Source of the DNA: Agaribacillus sp965228415
GTDB lineage: Bacteria > Bacteroidota > Bacteroidia > Cytophagales > Cyclobacteriaceae
Direction of reading: 5' to 3'
DNA: 64,000 nt
Assembly: GCA_965228415.1 (NCBI GenBank)
Contig: OZ245814.1
Span: 1,240,001 to 1,304,000 of the forward strand
Within the stretch, counting starts at the first letter, position 1, and each line of letters opens with the position of its first letter. Made by a program: the position numbers and the translations under genes. The notes beneath the pieces are model-generated. The model ran no database searches and was not told the origin of the DNA. It worked only from the letters and a program-made list of their open reading frames with translations. This document shows positions 35,232 to 44,681 of this stretch, piece after piece.

Positions 35232-37673
35232 TCATTCATCACGTAAGGCATGCACCGGATTGGTTTTCGCAGTTTTGATTAATTGTAACGATAACGTAAA
35301 GGCCAACATCAAAAAGGTGACTAAAACAGGTAAAGCGTAAAACCACCAACCAAGGTTAATACGGGATGCAAAACTCTGTAACCATTCATTGGCGGCATAA
35401 TAAGCGATAGGACCAGCCAATGCTAACGCTATCGCTACCAACCAGATGTATTCGCGTGAAAGTAATTTTAATATATTGAATTGAGTAGCACCTAATACTC
35501 TCCTGATCCCAATTTCCTTGGTCTTCCGCGCCACCGTGTAACCGACCAATCCCAGTAACCCCAGGTAGGCCACCATGATGGCTAATGCCGTGAATATGGT
35601 AAATACTTTGCCAAACTGCTTGTCGGCATTGTATTGCCTTTCAAAAAAGGCATCCAGAAAAAAGTAATCAAAAGGGCTATCGGCAAATGCTTCACGCCAA
35701 ACATCTTTGATAATTTCGATTGCCTCACCCACTTCATTCTCCCCGAACTTCACCGAATAATATTCTCCCGCCCATGGTGGATCAAGGAATTTCTTCATTG
35801 GAAATATAATAGGCATATGAGGCTTTTTGGGAGATTGTTGATTAAAATTCCTGATCACTCCGATAATATTAAATGCAAACTGATCATTATTTTCATCCCA
35901 GGCCACCACGCGGCCAATGGCCTCTTCCGGCGAGTCATATCCCAATAGTTTAATGGCTTCCTCATTCAGAATGGCAGTTTTATTCCAGGTATTTGGCGCA
36001 AGGGAAAAGTTATTGCCAGCAATAAACTCCATCTCATAAAGTGAGAAAAAATCAGGTCCGGTGGCAATGATTTTCACCGGAACTTCCTTTTGTTCAGGCA
36101 TGTCCACCGGATACAAATTGCGACCCCACCCTGAATTATGTCCCGGGATATTGGTCGAAACCGCCACACTTCTGATTGGACCATAACTAACTGCCTTGTT
36201 GGCGAAATATTCCCATTTGTCAAAATGCGCTGCACCCTTCTTTCCAGAGCCTTTGATAATCAAGGTTTGATCAATGCTCATCCCCAGATCCTTGTCTTGC
36301 ATATATTTCATTTGCATATATACTGTCAGGGTAATTGCAATTAAAATGACAGAGACCATGAACTGAAAGGTCACTAATAACTTCTTTGCGAATTTTCCAT
36401 TTGAACTGTTTAAGGAACTTCCCTTGACAACATGATGAAGGTTTTGCCGGGAAAGTACAAGTGCTGGGTATAATCCTGACAATATACTCCCTCCCAATAC
36501 AACAAGGAATATCGATATAAGTATAAAACCGTCGCCAACTAAACTTACTTTTAGTGGGATAGAAGTAATATGATGCACGTACGGCTCCGCCAATTGCGAC
36601 AGCGAAAATGCTATTAAAAATGCCATAAGGTTAAGGCTTAGTGCATTGATCAGCTGTTGTAAATATAGTTGGGTCTTGCTGGCACCAAACATTTTCCTCA
36701 AGCTTACCTCCTTTGTATATTCCAGTGATTTTACGGTGGCAAGGTTGATATAATTTATCCAGGCAATGGTCAACACCAGTATTGCCACGATGAGAAGTAA
36801 TCTAATTAATTCTGCACTACTTGTTGGTTTTGCCTCAAATAAACGATCGGAATTAAGGTGAATGCCTGGTACGTCCTGTAAAACCAACCTGTAGGATTTA
36901 GCAAATTCTCCTATAGTGGCCCTAAGAAATAAAGGAAGATTGGCTGTCAACGTTTTAATACTTTGCTCATTCTGAAGCTGCAGATACACATAAAAATCTC
37001 CCCAATCGAGCACTTCGTCTAAATGCCAGTTTGCTGGTAATGTATTGAAAGAGATCAACATATCGACATGAAGATGAGAGTTTCTAGGGAAGTCTGACAT
37101 GATTCCCGTGATCTTTAGATTCACCGTTCCCCTGGCTCCCATTTGAAGGTTTAACATCTTACCAATAGGATCTTCCTCACCAAAATACTTTTTAGCGCTG
37201 GACTTAGAAATAACAATGCTTTTAGGTTCTTTCAACACCGTTTGTAAATCTCCCGAAACCAGAGGGAAAGAAAACATTTGCAGGAAGGCCTGGTCGGCAT
37301 AATATATATGATCCTCATAGAATTTATGTTGCCGATAAGACAACACTGGTTTCGGCATAAATGGAGCCGTATGAACCAATCTTGAATATTGCTTAACCTC
37401 CGAGAAATAGTTTTTTATCTTAGGTCCGTATCCCGGACTGACTGTGGCATATTTCCCTGTTAATTTCCCTTCCTGGTCGCGGTCGTCAATGGCTACTCTA
37501 TAAAGCGTTTTCTTATTTTTGTGAAATTGATCATAACTCATTTCAAAATTCACGTAGTGAACAATAATAATAAAAACGGCCATACCGGCTGCCAGCCCGA
37601 TTAAATTGATCACGGAGAAAAGCTTATTTTTTAAAAAATACCTAAGGGAAATCTTGAAATAATTTTTAAGCAT
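35232..37673 (-). CDS. FtsX-type ABC transporter permease, first of three
   Basis: Start chosen at ATG 37673 (MLKNYFKISLRYF), which matches the paralogs; the frame runs to 37733 but the extra residues match nothing. 813 residues: KLFSVINLIGLAAGMAVF, MacB-type domains, two three-helix clusters and the end NPVHALRDE. Coupling motifs are KEVSLRKMFGAS and TKEIGIRRVLGAT. It is the first gene of the operon; upstream lies a -24/-12-like element and an inverted repeat next to the divergent sigma-54 activator gene, which probably controls it. Substrate unknown. Confidence 0.93.
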   Translation of the reverse strand: MLKNYFKISLRYFLKNKLFSVINLIGLAAGMAVFIIIVHYVNFEMSYDQFHKNKKTLYRVAIDDRDQEGKLTGKYATVSPGYGPKIKNYFSEVKQYSRLVHTAPFMPKPVLSYRQHKFYEDHIYYADQAFLQMFSFPLVSGDLQTVLKEPKSIVISKSSAKKYFGEEDPIGKMLNLQMGARGTVNLKITGIMSDFPRNSHLHVDMLISFNTLPANWHLDEVLDWGDFYVYLQLQNEQSIKTLTANLPLFLRATIGEFAKSYRLVLQDVPGIHLNSDRLFEAKPTSSAELIRLLLIVAILVLTIAWINYINLATVKSLEYTKEVSLRKMFGASKTQLYLQQLINALSLNLMAFLIAFSLSQLAEPYVHHITSIPLKVSLVGDGFILISIFLVVLGGSILSGLYPALVLSRQNLHHVVKGSSLNSSNGKFAKKLLVTFQFMVSVILIAITLTVYMQMKYMQDKDLGMSIDQTLIIKGSGKKGAAHFDKWEYFANKAVSYGPIRSVAVSTNIPGHNSGWGRNLYPVDMPEQKEVPVKIIATGPDFFSLYEMEFIAGNNFSLAPNTWNKTAILNEEAIKLLGYDSPEEAIGRVVAWDENNDQFAFNIIGVIRNFNQQSPKKPHMPIIFPMKKFLDPPWAGEYYSVKFGENEVGEAIEIIKDVWREAFADSPFDYFFLDAFFERQYNADKQFGKVFTIFTALAIMVAYLGLLGLVGYTVARKTKEIGIRRVLGATQFNILKLLSREYIWLVAIALALAGPIAYYAANEWLQSFASRINLGWWFYALPVLVTFLMLAFTLSLQLIKTAKTNPVHALRDE

Positions 37674-37792
37674 AATAGATCTACTCTTGTCAAAACTGGT
37701 ATTACCATATAAGCACTCTATTAAGTTACCCAATTTTATTGAGGGATTCTTAATTTTTTATTTTCTTATCAATGGCAAACTTTTTTTTTAAA

Positions 37793-37809
37793 ACCAATAA
37801 ACAGGCCAA
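37793..37809 (-). promoter_or_regulatory. Candidate sigma-54 promoter of the FtsX operon
   Basis: On the minus strand TTGGCCTGTTTATTGGT follows the -24/-12 layout TTGGC-N7-TTGC, with G instead of C at the last invariant base. It lies about 120 bp before the first permease ATG, and the inverted repeat at 37868-37913 sits about 60-105 bp further upstream, as activator sites do. Assignment is inference. Confidence 0.4.
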
Positions 37810-37867
37810 TTTATAAGCTTTTAAAAATCAGATACTTACATTTTAAATTTTCTATTTTGTTAAAAAA

Positions 37868-37913
37868 TATCGTTTCATTATGAAACAACTTCTTGTCCCA
37901 TAATGAAACGATA
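37868..37913. promoter_or_regulatory. Inverted repeat, candidate binding site of the sigma-54 activator
   Basis: TATCGTTTCATTATG (37868-37882) and CATAATGAAACGATA (37899-37913) are perfect inverse copies, 15 bp each, 16 bp apart. The left arm also sits in a palindrome GTTTCATTATGAAAC (37872-37886), so there are three half-sites of the type GTTTCAT. They lie in the divergent gap between activator and FtsX operon. Confidence 0.6.
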
Positions 37914-37927
37914 CATAACTTTACCTT

Positions 37928-39310
37928 ATGACAAAAAAGCAAGGAACTATCCTGGTAATTGACGATGATGAAGGTGTACTTCACACGGCCAAAGTGATAT
38001 TAAAAAAACATTTTTCTGAAGTCAGCACTTTCACCTCACCCCACAATCTGCCTGTTTTCCTAAAAAACAACCAGGTAGATGTCATTATATTGGATATGAA
38101 TTTCTCCAGAGGGGTGACCTCCGGTCATGAAGGCCTGGAGTGGTTGAGGAAAATAAAGAAAATTGATCCTAACCTGCATGTGTTGGTAAACACGGCCTAT
38201 GGGGATATCGACATTGCAGTGGAGGCCATGAAGGCCGGAGCGGTAGACTTTCTCACCAAACCGTGGGAAAAGGAAAAACTTCTGTCGACAGTACTTTCAA
38301 TTTTCGAGTTAAGTAAGTCTAAAAAGGAGCTCAAGCAATTAAGAAATAAAACCAAGCTATTAAATCAGGATTTACATCGCCAGTTCAATGATATTATTGG
38401 TCAATCCAAAGCCATGCAAGACATTTTCAACGCCATCGAAAAGATTGCGGAAACAGAGGCTAATGTATTGATTCTGGGGGAAAATGGTACGGGCAAAGAG
38501 TTGATTGCCAGGGCCATTCATCAAAGGTCAAACCGCAACAAGGACTCCTTCATCAAAGTGGATCTGGGCGCCATCACTGAAAGCCTGTTTTCTTCAGAAT
38601 TATTTGGTCATAGCAAAGGAGCATTCACCGATGCCAGGGAGAGCCGGGCGGGAAGATTTGAAATCGCCTCGGGAGGATCGTTGTTTTTGGATGAGATCGG
38701 CAACATATCAGCCAATATGCAGGCTAAATTATTGACGGTGCTGCAACAACGTGAAATAGTAAGAGTCGGATCCAATAAACCTATCCCTATTGATATCAGG
38801 TTAATCTGTGCAACCAACCGGGATATCTATAAAATGGTAGCGCAAAATACATTTCGACAGGACTTACTTTACCGTGTCAATACGGTAGAAATAAACTTAC
38901 CTTCGCTTAAAGAAAGAAAAGAGGATATCCCCTTGATCGCCAATCATTACCTGGAAATATATCGGGCTAAATACCAAAAAGGCTCACTACAAATCAGTCA
39001 AAATACCCTGGACAAATTAATGGACTACCATTGGCCCGGCAACATCAGAGAATTGCAGCATGCCATTGAAAGAGCGGTCATTATGAGTAACGGCCAAAAA
39101 TTATTACCTTCCGACTTTCTCCTGAAAAATACGGGAGGCCAGTCCTCCAAAAATTTGCCGGAAACTTTAAATATTGAGTTATTGGAAAAAAATGCCATTG
39201 AAACCGCCATCGCCTTGGCTGAAGGTAATCTCACCAAGGCCTCCGAAGAGTTGGGAATAGGCAGAACCACTTTATACAGAAAAATGAGGCGATATGGCAT
39301 ATCAGTATAG
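37928..39310 (+). CDS. Sigma-54-dependent response regulator (NtrC family)
   Basis: 460 residues. Receiver domain with IDDDEGV (11-17), phospho-acceptor Asp56 in IILDMNF, and Lys in LTKPWE. AAA+ domain (about 150-385) with Walker A GENGTGKE (184-191), the sigma-54 contact loop GAFTDA (231-236), Walker B SLFLDEIGN and the sensor segment LICATNRD. A Fis-type HTH lies at the end (NLTKASEELGIGRTTLYRKM). All features of an active enhancer-binding protein are present. The kinase gene follows after 18 bp. The divergent FtsX operon and the inverted repeat in the gap make it the likely target. Confidence 0.96.
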   Translation: MTKKQGTILVIDDDEGVLHTAKVILKKHFSEVSTFTSPHNLPVFLKNNQVDVIILDMNFSRGVTSGHEGLEWLRKIKKIDPNLHVLVNTAYGDIDIAVEAMKAGAVDFLTKPWEKEKLLSTVLSIFELSKSKKELKQLRNKTKLLNQDLHRQFNDIIGQSKAMQDIFNAIEKIAETEANVLILGENGTGKELIARAIHQRSNRNKDSFIKVDLGAITESLFSSELFGHSKGAFTDARESRAGRFEIASGGSLFLDEIGNISANMQAKLLTVLQQREIVRVGSNKPIPIDIRLICATNRDIYKMVAQNTFRQDLLYRVNTVEINLPSLKERKEDIPLIANHYLEIYRAKYQKGSLQISQNTLDKLMDYHWPGNIRELQHAIERAVIMSNGQKLLPSDFLLKNTGGQSSKNLPETLNIELLEKNAIETAIALAEGNLTKASEELGIGRTTLYRKMRRYGISV

Positions 39311-39328
39311 TGACCAGGATACAGGACT

Positions 39329-40678
39329 ATGAAATTACATAAAAGCTATAGTTTAGGCATCTTTCTTAGAGTCATTGCTATCCTGATACTGTGCTTCACC
39401 ATTGTCTATTTCTGGCTACATACGCCTTATTGGACCATTTCGGTATGGGCAATAGTATTTTTGGTAATTGTAACTGTCGATTTAATTCGAAACATTGAAA
39501 AATCCAAAAGGGAAATGGTAAACTTCCTGCTCGCTATCAAGCAGAATGATTTCACCATATCCTCCCCTCCATCTAATCGAAAAATTGATTTAAAATATGC
39601 CCAAAAACAAATACTCAAGGTATTTCAGCGATTGAATAAGGAGAAAGAGTCTGAACATCAATACCTAAAAACTGTTGTTGAGCATGTGAAGGTGGCCCTC
39701 ATCTGCTTTGATGATGAAGGGGAAATTACGCTCCTGAATCAAGCCGCCAGTCAATTGTTTGATCGTCCATATTTAAAAAACATTGCCACTTTAAAAATTA
39801 TTGATGAAGAGCTCTATCTTTTATTAAAGTCTTTAAGACCAGGGCAAAAGCAATTAATAAAAGTTGTCATTAAAAATAAATTAATGCATCTGTCATTGCA
39901 GGCGACCACCTTTAAAATAAAGGGCAACAACTACAAATTAGTATCATTTCAGGATATCAAATCGGAATTGGAGGAAAAGGAATTGGAGTCCTGGCAAAAA
40001 TTAATCAGGGTAATGACCCATGAGATTAAAAATTCAGCCATTCCCATTGCTACCTTGACAGACGTCACTTACCAGCAGCTAATAGACGAAAACAACGACC
40101 CGAAGGACCTGGCCAATTTGGACAGGGAAGAGTTGGATGACATCAAGACAAGCCTTAAAACCATTGCCAGCCGTAGCAAGGGTTTGGTGAACTTTGTGAA
40201 AGCCTATAACCATTTAACCAAAATTCCACCGCCTAAAATTCAGTCTGTGGAAGTTTCCGGCATGCTCAAAAGGATTGAAAAATTGTTGATGCCTCAATTC
40301 AGGGATTCCGGGATTGTGCTTAAATACCAGCTTGAGCCTCCTGATCTGGCAATCAAGGCTGATAGTGATTTAATCGATCAGGTCATTATCAACCTCTTAA
40401 TCAACGCCATCGACGCGTTAAAACCGGTAGACAAACCGCAGGTAACCATTTCCAGCTTTGTCAATCCCGACGGTAAAAAATGCATTCAGATTCATGACAA
40501 CGGCACCGGTATTTCCGAAGAAATTCTGGAAAATGTGTTTGTACCGTTTTATACCACAAAAAATGAAGGCTCGGGAATTGGCTTAAGCCTTTCCAGGCAA
40601 ATTATGCGGTTGCACCACGGCACTATTGAAATCAGTTCCAAAGAGGGTCATGGGACCAGTGCGAAACTATGGTTTTAA
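39329..40678 (+). CDS. Sensor histidine kinase, NtrY-like partner of the sigma-54 regulator
   Basis: 449 residues. Two membrane segments (about 13-29 and 35-52) with a very short outer loop, a HAMP-like stretch, a PAS domain (about 115-205), HisKA with MTHEIKNSAIPI (His231), and HATPase_c with N box NLLINAIDAL, G1 DNGTGIS and G2 GSGIGLSLS. The H-box continuation NSAIPIATLT differs from the usual NPLTPI of NtrB/NtrY kinases. It is in one operon with the activator gene (18 bp gap). With almost no periplasmic part, the stimulus is likely intramembrane or cytoplasmic, perhaps the FtsX permeases themselves, as in BceS-type sensing; this last point is inference. Confidence 0.94.
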   Translation: MKLHKSYSLGIFLRVIAILILCFTIVYFWLHTPYWTISVWAIVFLVIVTVDLIRNIEKSKREMVNFLLAIKQNDFTISSPPSNRKIDLKYAQKQILKVFQRLNKEKESEHQYLKTVVEHVKVALICFDDEGEITLLNQAASQLFDRPYLKNIATLKIIDEELYLLLKSLRPGQKQLIKVVIKNKLMHLSLQATTFKIKGNNYKLVSFQDIKSELEEKELESWQKLIRVMTHEIKNSAIPIATLTDVTYQQLIDENNDPKDLANLDREELDDIKTSLKTIASRSKGLVNFVKAYNHLTKIPPPKIQSVEVSGMLKRIEKLLMPQFRDSGIVLKYQLEPPDLAIKADSDLIDQVIINLLINAIDALKPVDKPQVTISSFVNPDGKKCIQIHDNGTGISEEILENVFVPFYTTKNEGSGIGLSLSRQIMRLHHGTIEISSKEGHGTSAKLWF

Positions 40679-40814
40679 CCTTACACATAACCACCTTTAT
40701 TTCGCAGATATCTTTAAAGCATTTATTTCAAATACCCTCCAACTAATTACCCAAAAAACCTTTGAAGGGCTTTAAGAGTTTTGTAATATTGGTTGTACAA
40801 TAAACACTAATTAT

Positions 40815-41135
40815 ATGGTTAAAGAAATCTCAGTAAGCGAATTAGCAAAAATGAAGGAAAACGGGGAAGATTTCCAGTTGATCGACGTAAGAGAGCCTCA
40901 TGAGTATGATATCGCCAATATTGATGGTGAATTGATCCCCTTGGCCACCATTGCCGAGGCAAAAGATAAAATTTCTACGGAAAAAAAAGTAGTAGTTCAT
41001 TGCAGAAGCGGTGCAAGAAGCGCTCAGGCCATTCATTTTTTACAGCAAAAATTTGGGTATGAAAATCTATTTAACCTTAAAGGCGGCATTCTGGCATATG
41101 CCGATGAAATAGATCCAAATCTCACAAAGTACTGA
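40815..41135 (+). CDS. Rhodanese-like domain protein
   Basis: 106 residues, one rhodanese domain. Typical sequences: ISVSELAKMKENGEDFQLIDVREPHEY, and the active-site loop HCRSGARSAQAI with Cys63 present, so sulfur transfer is possible. The C-terminal LKGGILAYADEID is the family ending. Such stand-alone single-domain proteins act as sulfur carriers in the cytoplasm; the partner is unknown. Stops of this gene and the minus-strand hydrolase gene are only 4 bp apart, without an evident terminator. Confidence 0.94.
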   Translation: MVKEISVSELAKMKENGEDFQLIDVREPHEYDIANIDGELIPLATIAEAKDKISTEKKVVVHCRSGARSAQAIHFLQQKFGYENLFNLKGGILAYADEIDPNLTKY

Positions 41136-41139
41136 TAAA

Positions 41140-42138
41140 TCAGGCCGGTTCAATATTATCGTTGGATCGGCTTTTACTTAAAACCTCATTCACAAAAGAC
41201 CGGGATCTTTTTTCCGCCCAATTAAATTCTTCTCCCCGTAAGCTAAACCCCACATGTCCCCCATGTTCTGGCATTTCCAGATAAATGCAATCATGGGTTC
41301 TGGCTATTTCAACCGGATAGCAAGCAGCCGGAAGGAATGGATCATTTTTGGCATTTACCACCAATGTCGGAAGATTTATTTTGTCCAGATAGTTTTCAGC
41401 GCTCGCGTTTTTATAAAAGTCCTCAGCATTGAGAAACCCATGTAACGGCGCCGTATATCTGTTATCAAAATCAGTGAAATTTTTTATGTCATCAAAGCCA
41501 TCATATCTGACCACATCCGGCATAATTTCGGCCTTGGCCCTGACTTTTTTCTCCAGCTTTTTCAAAAACCTGCGTTTGTAAAACCTGTTTTCAGCTTTTT
41601 CCAGGGCCAGGGCACTGGATTTTAAGTTACAGGGCACGGAAAATACAGTAGCACAAAGTAATGCCTCCGGAAGCACCTGATTTTCTCCCAGGTATTTCAG
41701 AATAAGGCTACCTCCCATACTGCAACCTATCAGCACCACATTTTGGTAGTCATTCGGTAAAACCGCATGGTCAATAACGGCCTTCAGATCATCGGTAGCC
41801 CCATGATGGTAAAACCTCGCCGTGCGATTGATCTCACCGCTACAGGTACGGCAATTCCAGGCGAGTACATCCCAACCGTTTTGATGGTAGGCTTTGGCCA
41901 TCCCCTTTACATAATGCCGCTCGGAACTGCCCTCTAAACCGTGACTAATAATCGCCAGTTGGGTATTATTATCTTTTAGCCAATCCAGGTCCAAAAAGTC
42001 TCCGTCTTCCGTATCAATTCTTTCACGCTGGTAATGAACGCCGTGAATTTTCCTAAAAACGCTGGGTATGATGGTTTCCAGGTGTTTACTGAACAAATAA
42101 AAAGGGCGTTTATAACTGGATTGCAGGATAATGGGCAT
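41140..42138 (-). CDS. YheT-family alpha/beta hydrolase
   Basis: 332 residues from ATG 42138 (MPIILQSSYKRPFYLF), which fits the family start; the frame extends to 42162. YheT-type proteins are putative carboxylesterases of unknown physiological substrate. Seen: HLETIIPSVFR, SHGLEGSSERHYVKGMA, WNCRTCSGE, nucleophile elbow GCSMGG (Ser near residue 140), catalytic Asp in NAKNDPFLP and catalytic His in MPEHGGHVGF. All three catalytic residues are present. Cytoplasmic. Divergent from the TonB-dependent receptor gene at 42241. Confidence 0.93.
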   Translation of the reverse strand: MPIILQSSYKRPFYLFSKHLETIIPSVFRKIHGVHYQRERIDTEDGDFLDLDWLKDNNTQLAIISHGLEGSSERHYVKGMAKAYHQNGWDVLAWNCRTCSGEINRTARFYHHGATDDLKAVIDHAVLPNDYQNVVLIGCSMGGSLILKYLGENQVLPEALLCATVFSVPCNLKSSALALEKAENRFYKRRFLKKLEKKVRAKAEIMPDVVRYDGFDDIKNFTDFDNRYTAPLHGFLNAEDFYKNASAENYLDKINLPTLVVNAKNDPFLPAACYPVEIARTHDCIYLEMPEHGGHVGFSLRGEEFNWAEKRSRSFVNEVLSKSRSNDNIEPA

Positions 42139-42204
42139 GAATCTTGTGGTCTCATTGATCAATTAGAAACATCATGATATTATTAAATTTGGAGACGAAT
42201 TTAA

Positions 42205-42212
42205 TACTTTTG
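42205..42212 (+). promoter_or_regulatory. -7 promoter element TACTTTTG of the receptor and kinase genes
   Basis: Exact TAnnTTTG match 28 bp before the receptor ATG at 42241. A TTTG occurs upstream at 42188-42191 but with only 13 bp spacing. Confidence 0.45.
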
Positions 42213-42240
42213 CCTGTTTCGGAATAATGGCTTCAAATTT

Positions 42241-44673
42241 ATGGTAAAAAAGTTGAAATACTTTTTTTGGCGGGTTAATTTATTGGTGGTTTTGTGGCTT
42301 ATCGGTGTTCATTGCTGCCTGGCTCAAAGGGTAAGGGTGGTGGATAAAGACCTTCGAAGTCCTATTGAAAACGTTACGGTCTACACTGAAAACGGTTCCT
42401 CCATGTTGACCGACAAAAGTGGTATAGCCGATATTTCAGGCTTTAAGCATTATGCTGTGCTTTATTTTCAACATCCTGGTTATGTCAATAAGAGTATTCC
42501 AGGCTTCCTGACCAAAGATAGCGAAGAGATCATAGAAGTGGATTTGACGGAAAGCGTTATCAAAATTAATGAAATCGTTATTTCAGCTAACCGCTGGGAG
42601 CAATCGAAAGATGAGATCCCCCATAAAATTGTTTCTGTATCGCCCAAAAACGTCATATTCAATAACCCTCAAACGAGTGCAGATCTACTGGAAAGTTCGG
42701 GGCAGGTATTTGTACAAAAAAGCCAGTTGGGTGGCGGTAGTCCTATGATCAGAGGATTTGCTGCTAATTCTGTATTGATTGTAGTAGACGGAATTAGAAT
42801 GAATAATGCTATCTTCAGAAGCGGCAACTTACAAAACGTCATCAGCATTGATCCTAATATTCTCGAAAAAGCAGAAGTAGTCTTCGGCCCGGGGTCAGTT
42901 ATCTATGGAAGTGATGCCCTGGGAGGTGTCATGAGTTTTCAAACCAAAAAATTAGCATTCTCCGAAAAGCTAAAGCCGATAACGACGGGTAATGCTTTTA
43001 TCAGAACCGCCACCGCCAATAATGAAAAAACACTACATGCCAACATCAATATCGCAGGCAAAAAATTCAGCGCCTTAACCAGTATCACCTATAGCGACTA
43101 TGATGATTTAAATACAGGAAGGCAGCGAACAGATAAATTTCCGGATTTCGGTAAAAGAAAACACTTTGTAGCACGAATCGACGGTGAAGATCGGATTATC
43201 ACCAATAACGACGAAAACCGGCAAGTGGCATCAGGCTACAATCAACTCAACCTAATGCAAAAACTAGGTTATAAAATCAATCCTGACCTGGATATCGTAT
43301 ATACATTAAATTATAGTACCACCTCTGACATCCCCAGGTATGACCGGCTCATTGAAGTAGAGAATAATTTACCGGTATCATCAGAATGGTACTACGGTCC
43401 CCAACAATGGATGATGAACTCCCTCCAATTCAACGCTACCAGAAACAACCGGCTGTTTGACCGGGTAAAAGTTACGCTTGGCTATCAACGCCTCGAGGAA
43501 AGCAGAAACAGCAGGGACTTCCAGGATCCGCAACTGAAAGTAAGGCGGGAAAATGTGGATGTTTTTTCCGGAAATTTTGACTTTGAAAAAGCATTGGATA
43601 GTAAAGGACATGTTTACTACGGTTTTGAAGGATTGTACAATGATGTAAGGTCATCCGCTTTTAGAAGAAATGTTGATGATGGCAGCTTGTCATCCCTGAG
43701 CACACGGTATCCCAGTGGTGGCAGTGATTATACAAGTCTGTCAACTTACCTGACCTATCAATGGAAATTTAATACAAAGCTCAATTTGAATGCAGGCGTT
43801 AGATTTAGCTATGTCAGAATCACTGCCAGGGTAGATGAAGAAGACGATATAGGCCTGGATTTCGAAAGACTAAGCATCGAAAATGGTGCCCTCAATGGCA
43901 GCTTGGGACTGGTATTCAAACCAAGAGAATCCTGGCAGTTTGATGTAGTAGCTTCAACCGGATTCAGATCACCCAATATCGATGATATCGGAAAGGTATT
44001 CGATGGGTCTAACAACGTCGTTATCGTTCCCAATCAGGATCTAAAACCAGAATACACCTATAATCTTGAATCATCGGTTTCAAAAGTAATTGCCGATAGG
44101 CTCAAATTGAGTACCACAGTTTTTATTACCTACCTTGACAATGCTATGGTTCAGGGGGACTTTACATTTAACGGTCAGGACTCTATTGTTTTTGATGGGA
44201 GCCTGAATAAGGTCGAAGCACTTATCAACACGGGAAGCGCTTACATCTATGGCGGTAGTTTCAATGCTTTATGGGACCTCAATCACCATTTTTCCCTGGC
44301 CACTTCTTTGACATACAACGATGGCGAAGATTTGTCTAACAACGAACCATTACGACATACCACTCCCCTATTTACCAAAACCAGCCTTCGCTACAAACAC
44401 AGCGGTTTACTTATGGAGTTGTCTCTAAAAACCGCCGCCAGAAGAAAATTTGAAGATTTGGCGCCATCTGAACGCAACAAAACACACCTTTACACAGAAG
44501 ACGGCGCGTTAGGGTGGCAAACAATCAATCTGAAAGCGGCCTATCAATTCAACCCTAAGTGGAATTTAACCGGGGGCGTGGAAAACATTCTCGACAAGCA
44601 CTACCGGCCATATTCTTCCGGCATAAGTGCCCCAGGAAGGAATTTTTATTTAGCTTTAAGACACAATTTTTGA
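42241..44673 (+). CDS. TonB-dependent outer-membrane receptor
   Basis: 810 residues. Signal peptide (CLAQRVRV, about residue 29), short carboxypeptidase-regulatory-like domain (PIENVTVYTENG), plug domain with EIVISANRWEQSKDEIPH and SPMIRGFAANSVLIVVDGIRMN, and a barrel ending in Phe (NFYLALRHNF). The barrel segments ENILDKHYRPYSSGISAPGRN and LKPEYTYNLESS are typical of heme- and metal-type receptors rather than SusC-type ones. The substrate cannot be fixed. The deoxynucleoside kinase gene begins 8 bp after its stop and is likely cotranscribed. Confidence 0.94.
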   Translation: MVKKLKYFFWRVNLLVVLWLIGVHCCLAQRVRVVDKDLRSPIENVTVYTENGSSMLTDKSGIADISGFKHYAVLYFQHPGYVNKSIPGFLTKDSEEIIEVDLTESVIKINEIVISANRWEQSKDEIPHKIVSVSPKNVIFNNPQTSADLLESSGQVFVQKSQLGGGSPMIRGFAANSVLIVVDGIRMNNAIFRSGNLQNVISIDPNILEKAEVVFGPGSVIYGSDALGGVMSFQTKKLAFSEKLKPITTGNAFIRTATANNEKTLHANINIAGKKFSALTSITYSDYDDLNTGRQRTDKFPDFGKRKHFVARIDGEDRIITNNDENRQVASGYNQLNLMQKLGYKINPDLDIVYTLNYSTTSDIPRYDRLIEVENNLPVSSEWYYGPQQWMMNSLQFNATRNNRLFDRVKVTLGYQRLEESRNSRDFQDPQLKVRRENVDVFSGNFDFEKALDSKGHVYYGFEGLYNDVRSSAFRRNVDDGSLSSLSTRYPSGGSDYTSLSTYLTYQWKFNTKLNLNAGVRFSYVRITARVDEEDDIGLDFERLSIENGALNGSLGLVFKPRESWQFDVVASTGFRSPNIDDIGKVFDGSNNVVIVPNQDLKPEYTYNLESSVSKVIADRLKLSTTVFITYLDNAMVQGDFTFNGQDSIVFDGSLNKVEALINTGSAYIYGGSFNALWDLNHHFSLATSLTYNDGEDLSNNEPLRHTTPLFTKTSLRYKHSGLLMELSLKTAARRKFEDLAPSERNKTHLYTEDGALGWQTINLKAAYQFNPKWNLTGGVENILDKHYRPYSSGISAPGRNFYLALRHNF

Positions 44674-44681
44674 GAAACCCC

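Noticed and set aside
44559..44681. Extension of the deoxynucleoside kinase into the receptor gene
   Set aside because: The P-loop normally starts within about 10 residues of the N-terminus; ATG 44682 fits.
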